Of a DNA stretch of 64,000 bases, positions 54,176 to 62,552 are shown one piece after another. The notes under the pieces were generated by a model. That model worked only from the letters and a program-made list of their open reading frames with translations, did not search any database and had not been told where the DNA came from. How positions within the stretch are numbered: the first letter of the stretch is position 1; each line of letters starts with the position of its first letter. A program made the translations under genes and the position numbers. Origin of the DNA: Micavibrio sp. UBA6147 (GTDB lineage Bacteria > Pseudomonadota > Alphaproteobacteria > Micavibrionales > UBA1664); contig DIUX01000004.1 in assembly GCA_002423185.1 (NCBI GenBank), positions 186,001 to 250,000 of the forward strand, in the 5' to 3' direction.

Positions 54176-54253
54176 TGGGGGAAATAGTCCTTCACTTTTC
54201 TTTCACGGATGCTGTGTACCATGCTAGGATAGGAAACGCAATATATTTGCATA

Positions 54254-54904
54254 ATGTATACACAGATTGATGCAATGAAAATAGATGACAAAACACTGAT
54301 TATGCCGATCGGGCTTCCTGCCAGCGGTAAGTCGAGCTTTCTTAAGGAATTGCAGGGGCAGCACGGCGACCGGATTGTGGTGGTGAGCTTTGATGCCGTG
54401 GTTGAAGCCATGGGCGCTGAGCGCCAGATGAGCTATGGCGACATAATGGCCTTGCTGGAGGTTGATGCCGAGGCAAAGGCGGAATCCGGCGTTTTGTATA
54501 CGGCGCTTGTCGAACGGGCCAAGGCGCATACGGGGATTGTGTTTTGGGATCAAACCAATCTGACAGAAAGAGAACGTAAGAAAAAGCAAGAATTATTCCC
54601 TGATTTCAAGAAGATCGGAGTTTTCTTTGATATTACAGTTGAGGAATCAAAGCGGCGCTGTGAAGAACGGTTCGAGCGCACCGGAAAATTTATTCCGCCG
54701 GACGTGATCGAAAAAATGGGCGAATGGCTCGCAAAGGGGTTTCCCCAACAAGACGAGTTTGACGTTCTGTATCACAGGGACAGCAAGGGCGTTATGACGC
54801 CTTATGTCTTTCCGCCCGAAAACCCGCAGAATGACGGGGCAGATAAAAAAGTAGGAAATGAAGCGGGCGCTAAAGCAAAAACGGTCGTTCTTCGCCCTAA
54901 ATAA
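54254..54904 (+). CDS. P-loop kinase, polynucleotide-kinase-like (AAA_33 type)
   Basis: The 216-residue protein has a Walker A GLPASGKS at residues 20-27. VVSFDAVVEAMG follows as the DxD-like acidic strand, then WDQTNLTERERKKK, and a conserved lid with ITVEESKRRCEERFERTGKFIPPDVIEKM. This pattern is that of the AAA_33/T4 Pnk kinase domain, which phosphorylates 5' ends of nucleic acids or small substrates. The C-terminus is a basic disordered tail. Which ATG starts translation (54254 or 54275) is not settled; no ribosome site is clear. A 2H-phosphoesterase-like gene lies 0.6 kb away on the other strand. Confidence 0.7.
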   Translation: MYTQIDAMKIDDKTLIMPIGLPASGKSSFLKELQGQHGDRIVVVSFDAVVEAMGAERQMSYGDIMALLEVDAEAKAESGVLYTALVERAKAHTGIVFWDQTNLTERERKKKQELFPDFKKIGVFFDITVEESKRRCEERFERTGKFIPPDVIEKMGEWLAKGFPQQDEFDVLYHRDSKGVMTPYVFPPENPQNDGADKKVGNEAGAKAKTVVLRPK

Positions 54905-54963
54905 CAGAACAGACCAAATGACAGATGTTGGACGGGACGCGATAACGCGGGTTCAATTAAGAC

Positions 54964-54990
54964 AAAAACGCGCTGATTGGCGCGTTTTTT
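54964..54990. terminator. Terminator between convergent small genes
   Basis: AAACGCG and CGCGTTT form a 7-bp stem with A and T runs on either side. Confidence 0.75.
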
Positions 54991-55024
54991 GCTGTTTGGG
55001 CTGTTATGGCTCAGGGCTTTATGG

Positions 55025-55438
55025 TTATGGCTTCCGAGGCTTTGGCGCGTAAACCCGCGCTAGGTTCGGGGCGCCTTCGGCGAGGAATCCTTGGCTGTTT
55101 TCTTCGCTCTTGTCCTCGGGGTTGACGAGATCGGCGATGGTGTCATCGCCCAAAACCCGCAAAGGAACGGTGAGCGCCTTATCAATCAGTAAAATCATCA
55201 TGGGAGCAAGGCGTTGGTTCATGATTTCCGGCCGAACTTCTAGAGCCTCCATCAGGCCGATTGTGTCGGTGATGGTGGTGGTCAACATGTCGATTTCGCG
55301 CGCTTCTTCCGGCGTGAAGGATTCACGCAGCTTGAGGGCGATGGTGGGGTCTTGGCGGACATGCCGCGCGAGCGCAAATTCAAATGATTCCGCGAGTTTG
55401 GACAATTCGGTTGTTTTGACCTTGTTTGGGTTTTGCAT
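55025..55438 (-). CDS. Small unknown helical protein (137 aa)
   Basis: No family recognised. The protein is nearly all helical, with an amphipathic pattern (ELSKLAESFEFALARHVRQDPTI; DTIGLMEALEVRPEIMN) and a Lys/Pro-rich end. No export signal. The ATG follows GAGAACGG weakly. It is convergent with the P-loop kinase across a terminator. Confidence 0.6.
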   Translation of the reverse strand: MQNPNKVKTTELSKLAESFEFALARHVRQDPTIALKLRESFTPEEAREIDMLTTTITDTIGLMEALEVRPEIMNQRLAPMMILLIDKALTVPLRVLGDDTIADLVNPEDKSEENSQGFLAEGAPNLARVYAPKPRKP

Positions 55439-55528
55439 GATGCACCGTTCTCTTTCGTTTTTATGGAAGGCTTACCCTTGATATAGAACGGTGCGATGTT
55501 TATGTCAATAATGCAAGGCTAGGGGGCG

Positions 55529-56023
55529 TTATGGCCGCGGGGCTTTGTGCGCGTGTTTAGTCTTATCAGGCGCGATGAAGCGGGCGGTTACGGCTCCACG
55601 CGGAAGGCGGATATCCAATGCCTTGATGATAAATTGCTCTGGGGCTTTGCCGGACAGCGCAAGGGTGACAAGGTCGTTGGAGTCTTTGGCTTGATAGGGG
55701 CGCGGCGTAGGCAAACCGATATGGGCGCACAGCGCGTCCGACATCGGCACCGTTTCGTTGATCGACCATGTGATGTGATAGGGCTGCCCATCGGGTTTGG
55801 TTTCTTGCCCGTTGACGGTGACTTTGAGAACGTCAAGGCCTTGTGGGTCGCGGATATAATGGGTGATGTGAATATCGGCGCTCGGGGCAATATCGCCGAA
55901 ATCGGTCACACCATAGCGATGAGTGACGTGGTCGGCCTTGATGGTCGCAAAGGCGGGGGGCAGAGCCTTTAGCAAGGCCTGTGTGGTGTCGGGCGTGAGG
56001 AAATAGGCAGTGTATCCATTCAT
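55529..56023 (-). CDS. 2H-phosphoesterase-like protein (164 aa)
   Basis: Two HxT motifs are visible: His32-Val-Thr34 in ADHVTHRYGV, and His83-Ile-Thr85 in YHITWSI, about 50 residues apart. Two such motifs define the 2H phosphoesterase superfamily (RNA ligase/CPDase type), whose members hydrolyse 2',3'-cyclic or 2'-5' phosphates. The following KDSNDLV stretch resembles the serine-asparagine motif near the second HxT in RNA-repair relatives. I infer the assignment, not a family match by search. ATG 56023 is chosen because the 17 codons upstream overlap a terminator region. The gene shares the strand with the cyclophilin upstream. Confidence 0.55.
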   Translation of the reverse strand: MNGYTAYFLTPDTTQALLKALPPAFATIKADHVTHRYGVTDFGDIAPSADIHITHYIRDPQGLDVLKVTVNGQETKPDGQPYHITWSINETVPMSDALCAHIGLPTPRPYQAKDSNDLVTLALSGKAPEQFIIKALDIRLPRGAVTARFIAPDKTKHAHKAPRP

Positions 56024-56062
56024 GCGCCGAGCGTACCGCACAGTGCGGGCAATGCGCAAATA

Positions 56063-56087
56063 AAAAGGCCGCATGGAGCGGCCTTTT
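56063..56087 (-). terminator. Terminator of the cyclophilin gene
   Basis: AAAAGGCCGC and GCGGCCTTTT form a 10-bp perfect stem with an ATGGA loop. It can work in either direction; for the minus strand it ends the cyclophilin transcript. Confidence 0.85.
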
Positions 56088-56109
56088 GTATGAAAATTGG
56101 GGGCGAAAA

Positions 56110-56724
56110 TTATTCCGCAGCGGCGCCTGAGTCGGCGTCTTTTTCGGAGCTTGCTTCGGAACCCGCAGCCATGGCGACATCGGCGGCCAAAACCATGCGG
56201 ACGATTTTGTCCGGATTGGCCGGCGGTTCACCGCGTTTGATTTGGTCAACAAAGTTCATGCCGTCAATGACTTGACCCCAAACGGTGTATTGACCGTTTA
56301 AGAAGCCGCAATCATCAAAGCAAATGAAGAATTGTGAGTTACCGCTGTTCGGGTTGCCTGAGCGTGCCATGCCGACAACGCCGCGACCGAAATTATAGCT
56401 GTTGAACTCGGCCTTGAGGTCAGGAAGGTCGGAACCGCCCATGCCTGTGCCGGTCGGGTCGCCGGTTTGTGCCATGAACCCTTCAATCACGCGGTGGAAA
56501 ACGATACCGTCATAAAAGCCCTGTTTGGTCAGGGTTTTGATGCGCTCAACATGGCCGGGGGCCAAATCGGGTTTTAATTCAATAACAACCCGTCCGTAGT
56601 CCAGATCGAGATATAACAAATTATTCAAATCTTGTGCTTTCGCGGTCATAGAACCTCCAACCATTGTGCCAACCATTGTGGCCATTGCGATCACTGTAAG
56701 GATCGTGCGTTTTAATATGTTCAT
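56110..56724 (-). CDS. ppiA: Periplasmic cyclophilin-type peptidyl-prolyl isomerase
   Basis: The 204-residue foldase catalyses cis-trans isomerisation of prolyl bonds. A signal peptide (TILTVIAMATMVGTMVGGSMTAKA, cleavage before Gln31) leads to the isomerase domain: GFYDGIVFHRVIEGFMAQTGDPTGTG with the catalytic Arg, AEFNSYNFGRGVVGMAR, and NSGNSQFFICFDDCGFLNGQYTVWGQV. The acidic C-terminal tail is Ser/Ala/Glu-rich. GGAG lies eight bases before the ATG at 56724. It is divergent from the first Hint lipoprotein. The gene symbol is by likeness only. Confidence 0.9.
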   Translation of the reverse strand: MNILKRTILTVIAMATMVGTMVGGSMTAKAQDLNNLLYLDLDYGRVVIELKPDLAPGHVERIKTLTKQGFYDGIVFHRVIEGFMAQTGDPTGTGMGGSDLPDLKAEFNSYNFGRGVVGMARSGNPNSGNSQFFICFDDCGFLNGQYTVWGQVIDGMNFVDQIKRGEPPANPDKIVRMVLAADVAMAAGSEASSEKDADSGAAAE

Positions 56725-56863
56725 AGAATACTCCATTCCCTATGTGCTTATGTGCGTGTGCTTTATGTGCAGATCGGGACGCCCCGATCATCATGCGCAC
56801 GCCACACGAACAGCCCCTAAAATTGAGCATTGCCAAGATAGGGGGAGTTGCGAAAAAAGGAAA

Positions 56864-56945
56864 GCCTTAAAAATTCATTAATTTAATATTGCATTTTTAT
56901 GTAAACATCTATATATCTATTAAAGTTTAAACAGTTTACATAATC
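56864..56945 (+). promoter_or_regulatory. AT-rich upstream region of the first Hint lipoprotein, shared with the second
   Basis: An 80-base AT-rich stretch starting CCTTAAAA, with TTAATTT, TTGCA, TTATG, ATATAT and GTTTACA in that order, recurs in the same order before the second Hint gene. It likely carries the promoter and perhaps a regulator site. The 90 bases between it and the ATG form a leader without a visible hairpin. No other gene fits in this gap. Confidence 0.5.
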
Positions 56946-57033
56946 TTTGAGCGGCATGAAGGCGACATTTTGATAACGCCGAAACAATGACCAAGCCGCC
57001 GAGATGTAAAGCTTTCAAATTAAGGGTGTGCAT

Positions 57034-59451
57034 ATGACGATCAAACCATTGACAACAAAAGCGCGTTTCCAGTCCCTTCGCAATTCTGCGTGTGGTGCGG
57101 TGATGATGCTGGCACTGAGCGCGTGTATCCCGACCGATAACGCGTCCAACGAAACAAACCGCAGCGAAGATTTCGCGCAATCTCAATCTCAATATTACGC
57201 CAACGCGATCCAGCAATATTCGATGCGGTCACAGCACGCCATGACCAACACCGCTTCATGGCTGGCGGGTACAGTGGCGGAAGGTACTTTGAACTTGGCA
57301 TCGGCCGATTTCGGAAGCATTGACATGGGCGATGCTGAATTATTTGTTGAGAGCGGCTACTGTAAAACATCCGCAACCGATGCGCTGCACCTGACATGGT
57401 ATGACAGCGCCGATGAAGATGGCAATTTCGCGCTGAAGGGGATTGGCGCAGGCAAGTCCGGCTATATCATCCGCGCGATCAAAGAACATGTTGCCAACGA
57501 AAATTTCGGAATCTTTAACGGCACCAACGTGACAATGTCCGATGGGTCTGTACAGGTTCTTCCCGCCGGATGTGTCGGTCTTGGCATTCCGAATGGTTCA
57601 CCTGTATTACTGGTCGATGTGTCCTTGCCGAGCGGCTCGGAGAACGACATGGTTCGTTTTGAATACCGCACCGTGTCTTGCCCAAGCGGCGAAACCGGCG
57701 CAATCCAACAGCAAGTCCAAGTGACCTATCACGCAGATGGAAGCCGTTCACCGCAAGGCGGATCAACCATTCCGGCCTCCGATACACGCAGTGTTGCGAG
57801 CGATGACGGTCTTGCATGGATTACCACCGCAACGAATTGTGCGGCGGAGATCACCTTGGCGTCTTATGATGTTTCGGTTGATGTGTCCGCGGGCATTGAT
57901 TTTAACGCTTTGATTACGTCTTCCGGCGTGAACACGGATAATCAAGTCGCGCAAATTCTTGACCAGAGCCTGTCGAATATGGAATGCCGCCGCGTTGTCG
58001 AAGCCATCCAAAATGGCGAAGATATTGACGATGCCGAGCAAGAATTGTTCCAAACATGCGGCGTGTCGATTGAATTGGCGGCTTTGCAAAGCATCGGCTC
58101 AACCACCATGGAATTGTCCGAAGAAGAAATCGTGACCCGTCCTTGCGGCGGAACTCCCGGTAGTTTTGAAGACAGCGTAGACGGTGATGTTGGGATTGCA
58201 ACCCATCCGGCATGGACGGGGGAGGCCGTATACAGACGCGAAACATGGACGTATTCGGTGAATATGGACATGGACGGCGACACAGCCGGCGCAACGTGCG
58301 GGTCATGCCAAAACACGGAATCCAGAGAAAGATGGACTGGTTTGTCACTGGAATGCAGCCGTGAAGAAGTCTTGAAAATTGAGTGCGAAACACGCCTTGA
58401 CCAGTATTCAGACCGCGAGATCTATACCCCGCTTACAGCCGGTGGCTTTATTTATAACCGCGTGAATAACATCAGCGGTTGGGCCGATCCTGAAGAATTG
58501 ATCCCGAACGAGCCTGATAATCCGGCATGGACGGGGAGCAGCTTTGATTGCTCATGGCGCAAAGATGCCGAATGGGATTGCTCGCAATTCCCCGAGATGA
58601 CACAGGTCAGAGCCGGCGCCGCATGGCGCAAGATCGAAGCGAAAAATATTCGCGGCGATGTTGAGGTGAGCGATTGGACAATCACCAGCACCGCACGATG
58701 CGAAAAAGAGCGCGGCTTCACTTGCCCCGGCTGGTTGATGGAAGAAGGTCGCCAGATTAAGGTTGCCGAAATTCTCGATCCTGAAGGGACATTGAATATC
58801 ATCGATTGGTCGACAACAAAAAATTCACAGTGCTGTGAAAGCCGCCGTGTCGGCAGCGGTTGCCGCACCGAGATTGAAACACGTTACTATATTGGCACTG
58901 CCCCCGGCGTTGGGAGCTGGGGTCCGTGGGAAGTTGTCGCGGTTGAAGATAATTGCACCAGCGGCGGCGGATCAGGCGGCGGTGGCGGCGGTGATGGCGG
59001 GGGCGGTGACGTCTGCATCATGGCCGGCGCGCAGGTCGCCATGGCCGATGGCAGCGTCAAAGCGATTGAATTGCTCGAAGTTGGCGATTTGACCATTGCC
59101 GGTCGCGTCTTGCAAAAATATGCCCGTCCTTATGATGCCACACGCCACATGACGGCGGAAGGCCGCTTGAGAATTGGCGACAGCTTGTACGAAGTTGACG
59201 GGATTGTTGCCACAGGTCGTCACGCCTATTTAAGCCGCGAAGGTTGGATTGAATTGTCCGACTCCATTTATGCGAACTCGGTCGCTCAAGATGTCAGCAT
59301 GTTGTACAACGTCTTGATGGAAAACCACGTTATTCCGATGGTTGGAGCCAGCGACACCGTTCACTATTATGCGGACGAACTGAACAACCTCGGCGGCGTT
59401 GCTGAAAAAGCAATGATCATGATCGATGGCGGTTTGCGCATCGCGGCGTAA
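57034..59451 (+). CDS. Hint-domain lipoprotein A with Cys/Trp repeats (805 aa)
   Basis: No known family as a whole. A basic N-terminus and hydrophobic stretch end in a lipobox (LSAC, Cys31), so the protein should be lipid-anchored. The body (40-340) is uncharacterised and Cys-poor. From about 360 it is rich in Cys and Trp and holds two ~45-residue repeats of the form W/F-x-C-S/P ... WT ... C, then a GSWGPW segment that recalls thrombospondin type 1. A Gly-rich linker leads to a Hint domain starting at Cys661 in CIMAGAQVAMADGS, with the block B TGRH and block F LYNVLMENHV motifs. There is no C-terminal Asn-Cys/Ser pair, so splicing is unlikely, but cleavage or thioester chemistry at Cys661 is possible. 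ATG 57034 has AAGGG seven bases upstream. Confidence 0.75.
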   Translation: MTIKPLTTKARFQSLRNSACGAVMMLALSACIPTDNASNETNRSEDFAQSQSQYYANAIQQYSMRSQHAMTNTASWLAGTVAEGTLNLASADFGSIDMGDAELFVESGYCKTSATDALHLTWYDSADEDGNFALKGIGAGKSGYIIRAIKEHVANENFGIFNGTNVTMSDGSVQVLPAGCVGLGIPNGSPVLLVDVSLPSGSENDMVRFEYRTVSCPSGETGAIQQQVQVTYHADGSRSPQGGSTIPASDTRSVASDDGLAWITTATNCAAEITLASYDVSVDVSAGIDFNALITSSGVNTDNQVAQILDQSLSNMECRRVVEAIQNGEDIDDAEQELFQTCGVSIELAALQSIGSTTMELSEEEIVTRPCGGTPGSFEDSVDGDVGIATHPAWTGEAVYRRETWTYSVNMDMDGDTAGATCGSCQNTESRERWTGLSLECSREEVLKIECETRLDQYSDREIYTPLTAGGFIYNRVNNISGWADPEELIPNEPDNPAWTGSSFDCSWRKDAEWDCSQFPEMTQVRAGAAWRKIEAKNIRGDVEVSDWTITSTARCEKERGFTCPGWLMEEGRQIKVAEILDPEGTLNIIDWSTTKNSQCCESRRVGSGCRTEIETRYYIGTAPGVGSWGPWEVVAVEDNCTSGGGSGGGGGGDGGGGDVCIMAGAQVAMADGSVKAIELLEVGDLTIAGRVLQKYARPYDATRHMTAEGRLRIGDSLYEVDGIVATGRHAYLSREGWIELSDSIYANSVAQDVSMLYNVLMENHVIPMVGASDTVHYYADELNNLGGVAEKAMIMIDGGLRIAA

Positions 59452-59559
59452 TCAATAAACGCGGTGCAGTGAGGGGAGTAGTCCTCACTCTATATACTAT
59501 ATAGATGGAGTATTTATGTATATATAGAAGAGTAATAGTATCGAAATACAGTATCGAAT

Positions 59560-59597
59560 CGAGCGGGCGCATAGCGGTGGTTAGGCGCTCGCTTTTT
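59560..59597 (+). terminator. Terminator between the two Hint genes
   Basis: CGAGCG and CGCTCG form a 6-bp stem with a 20-base loop, followed by a CTTTTTTATTTT run. The stretch 59452-59559 before it is AT-rich, with one weak hairpin (GTGAGG/CCTCAC) and no gene. From 59598 to 59750 I see nothing else. Confidence 0.6.
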
Positions 59598-59750
59598 TAT
59601 TTTCAGAGTGTCCAGAATAGGGGCTTGGTTGCTATTTTAATAACTATGGCGGCTTGCAGATTTTGTCTGGTTTGTTTTTTCATAAGCGGACAGAAGTTTT
59701 TTGCGAAAAGAATTGATTTCCTGAAAATGTTCAGGGTATAACCAGCTTGA

Positions 59751-59830
59751 AACCTTAAAATTTTGTTAATTTTACTTGCAATCTTATGCAAAATAATATA
59801 TTTAACATATACAGGTTTACAATTACTTAA
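59751..59830 (+). promoter_or_regulatory. AT-rich upstream region of the second Hint lipoprotein
   Basis: It matches the region before the first Hint gene in content and order (CCTTAAAA, TTAATTT, TTGCA, TTATG, ATATAT, GTTTACA), but sits only 39 bases before the start codon. A small GGCAA...TTGCC hairpin follows it. Confidence 0.5.
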
Positions 59831-59868
59831 CGACTAGGCAATTTTTTGCCAATGATGAGGGTGTTATA

Positions 59869-62406
59869 ATGAGCAATAGAGACTATACCAAAGCCTCGCG
59901 TTTCCTCGGTTTCCGTAACTCGGCATGTGCGGCAGCGATGATGCTGGCGCTCACTGCGTGTGTTCCGACCGACAACGCGTCGAATGAACAGGACAACAGT
60001 AAAGAGTTTGTCCAAGCGCAATCGCAATTCTACGCGAATGCAATCCAGCAATATTCCTTGCAGTCCCAGCACGCGCTGACGAATGCAGCAACATGGGCGG
60101 CCGGCGCCGTTTCGGAAGGGTCACTTGATTTGACCTCTGCCGAATTCAACGCCATCGACCTTGGCGGCGCAGAAGTATATATTGAGAGCGCCTATTGTAA
60201 AACATCCGGCGATGACGCGTTGCACCTGACATGGTTCGACAGCGCCGATGCAGACGGCCAGTTCGTTATGAAAGGTGTTGGCCCAGGCAACTCAGGCTTT
60301 ATCATCAGCGCCCTGCGCGAAGATGTGTCGATTGACAACCTCGGTATCTTTGACGGCACCGGCATTAAAATGTCAGATGGTTCCGTTCAAACAATTCCGG
60401 CCACATGTGGAAGCCTTAGCATCCCCAACGGTTCGCCTGTTTTGTTGACAAGCCTGTCCTTGCCGACCGGCTTTGAAAACGACATGGTTCGCTATGAATA
60501 CCGCACTGTTTCTTGTGCTTCTGGCGAATCCGGTGCCGTTCAACAGCAAATCCAAGTGACGTACCACGCAGATGGCAGCCGCACCCCACAAGGCGGAGCT
60601 GTTATTCCAGCGGGCGATACACAAAACATCACCAATAACGACAGCTTGTCTTGGATCACGACATCCAATACATGTGCGGCCGATGTGACATTGGCGTCTT
60701 ATGACGTGACTGTTGGCACATCTGCTGGCATTGACTTCAATGCCTTGATGACAAGCTCCGGCGTAGACGGCAGCAACCAAGTCGCTCAGGTGTTGAATGC
60801 TTCGTTGTCCAACATGGAATGTCGCCGCGTTTTGGAAACCATCCAAGACGGTGAAGAGATTGACGATGCAGACCGTCAATTGTTTGAAACTTGCGGTGTG
60901 TCCGTTGAATTGGCTGCTTTGCAGAGCCTTTCTGCGACAGCTCTTGAGTTGATCGAAGAAGAAATCGTGACCAAGCCTTGCGGCGGAACTCCCGGTACTT
61001 TTGAAGACAGCGTTGACGGCGATATGGGCATTGCAACATACCCCGCATGGAGCGGCGAAGCCGTTTACAAGCGTGAAGTGTGGTCTTACTCGGTCGCGAC
61101 AACAACCTCAGCCGGAGGCCCTGGCCCAGGTTGTGGTGATTGTGAAGAAATCGAAACCGTTGAAAAATGGACCGGTTTGTCTTTGGAATGTAGCCGTGAA
61201 GAAGTTCTCAAAATCGAGTGCGAAACACGCTTGCCTGTTTACTCAGACCGCGAACTTTACACCCCAGTTACAGCCGGCGGCTTTATCTATAACCGTATCA
61301 ACAGCGTCAGCGGTTGGGCGGATGCCGAAAACCTCGTCCCGAACGAGCCGGACAATCCGGATTGGACAGGCGACAGCTATGACTGTTCATGGCGTAAAGA
61401 CCTGAACTGGGATTGCTCGGCATTCCCAGAACTCAGAGAAGTTTCGACAGGTTCCGCATGGCGCTTGGTTGAAGTTGTGAACATTATCGGTGAAATCGAA
61501 GCCGGTCCTTGGACAATCGAAGGCACAGCACAATGCGCCGAAGATACAACATGGGATTGCTCGGCCTACCCGACAATGACAGAACTTCGTGAAGGCCGCG
61601 CAACCAAGATCACTGAAATCCTGAACCCCGAAGGGGAAACGGAAGTTGGCGATTGGGTTATTGAGCAAACTGCACAATGTTCGGAAACCAGAGAATTTAC
61701 CTGCCCTGCCGGTACCGTTGTTCAAACCGGTATTCAGGACAAAATTCTTGAGATCTTGAACCCAGCCGGTGACACATCGGGTGGCACATGGACCACAACC
61801 CGTAACTCTAGCTGTAAAGACACACGCACCACTGGTGGCTGTGAAGTCCGCACGGAAGAGCGTAACTACACGGGAACGGCTCCTTATGTCGGCTCTTGGA
61901 CACCATGGACTGTTATCTCCATCGTGGATGATTGCGGTTCGTCAGGTGAAACAGGTGGTACAGACGTTTGTATCATGGCCGGTGCCAAAGTTGTGATGGC
62001 CGATGGCAGTGTTAAAGCCATCGAGAAACTCGAAGTTGGTGACGTAACAGTCACAGGCCGCGTCTTGCAAAAGTTCGCCCGTCACTATGACGAAAGCCGC
62101 CACGCAACGGTCAATGGTCGTTGGATGGTTGGTGAGAGCCTGTTCGAAGTTGACGGTATTGTGGCCACAGGTCGTCACGCATATCTCAGCAAAGACGGCT
62201 GGACTGAATTGTCCGACTCACAATATGCCGATGTCGTGTCACAAGATGTTGCGATGCTGTACAACATGGTCATGGAAAACCACGTCATCCCAGTTATGGG
62301 TGACAGCGGCGAAATCCACTACTACGCAGACGAGCTGAACAACCTCGGCGGCGTATCGGAAAAAGCCATGGCGAAGCTCACAAGCAAGCAACTCATCGCC
62401 GCCTAA
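59869..62406 (+). CDS. Hint-domain lipoprotein B, tandem paralog of A (845 aa)
   Basis: Collinear with the preceding gene over its whole length. Lipobox LTAC (Cys30). The body and the NMECRRVLETIQDGEEID region match closely. The Cys/Trp part holds three ~46-residue repeats (beginning NWDCSAFPEL, TWDCSAYPTM and REFTCPAG) where A has two; this one extra repeat accounts for the 40-residue length difference. A GSWTPW segment follows. The linker is short and Gly/Ser-poor by comparison. The Hint domain starts at Cys701 (CIMAGAKVVMADGS) with TGRHAYL and LYNMVMENHV. The C-terminus ends LIAA and lacks splice residues. GAGGGTG lies six bases before the ATG. Codon use looks more biased to frequent codons than in A. 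Confidence 0.75.
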   Translation: MSNRDYTKASRFLGFRNSACAAAMMLALTACVPTDNASNEQDNSKEFVQAQSQFYANAIQQYSLQSQHALTNAATWAAGAVSEGSLDLTSAEFNAIDLGGAEVYIESAYCKTSGDDALHLTWFDSADADGQFVMKGVGPGNSGFIISALREDVSIDNLGIFDGTGIKMSDGSVQTIPATCGSLSIPNGSPVLLTSLSLPTGFENDMVRYEYRTVSCASGESGAVQQQIQVTYHADGSRTPQGGAVIPAGDTQNITNNDSLSWITTSNTCAADVTLASYDVTVGTSAGIDFNALMTSSGVDGSNQVAQVLNASLSNMECRRVLETIQDGEEIDDADRQLFETCGVSVELAALQSLSATALELIEEEIVTKPCGGTPGTFEDSVDGDMGIATYPAWSGEAVYKREVWSYSVATTTSAGGPGPGCGDCEEIETVEKWTGLSLECSREEVLKIECETRLPVYSDRELYTPVTAGGFIYNRINSVSGWADAENLVPNEPDNPDWTGDSYDCSWRKDLNWDCSAFPELREVSTGSAWRLVEVVNIIGEIEAGPWTIEGTAQCAEDTTWDCSAYPTMTELREGRATKITEILNPEGETEVGDWVIEQTAQCSETREFTCPAGTVVQTGIQDKILEILNPAGDTSGGTWTTTRNSSCKDTRTTGGCEVRTEERNYTGTAPYVGSWTPWTVISIVDDCGSSGETGGTDVCIMAGAKVVMADGSVKAIEKLEVGDVTVTGRVLQKFARHYDESRHATVNGRWMVGESLFEVDGIVATGRHAYLSKDGWTELSDSQYADVVSQDVAMLYNMVMENHVIPVMGDSGEIHYYADELNNLGGVSEKAMAKLTSKQLIAA

Positions 62407-62440
62407 TAATTGCCACAATAGGCATATAGGATAAGAATAG

Positions 62441-62475
62441 AAAAAGCCCCGCCCATAAGGATACGGGGCTTTTTT
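62441..62475 (+). terminator. Terminator of the second Hint gene
   Basis: AAAAAGCCCCG and CGGGGCTTTTT form an 11-bp perfect stem with a T run after it. Confidence 0.9.
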
Positions 62476-62552
62476 ATAAAGAGGTGTTAATAAAAAATTA
62501 CAATTTTTCCCCTACAAAGGGGTTCACTTGCGGTAAAAAAGGAATAGATATT

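Noticed and set aside
57034..62406. Polymorphic toxin with immunity gene for the Hint proteins
   Set aside because: No toxin domain follows the Hint domain, and no small immunity gene stands downstream; the N-terminus is a lipobox and not a secretion domain of a known toxin.
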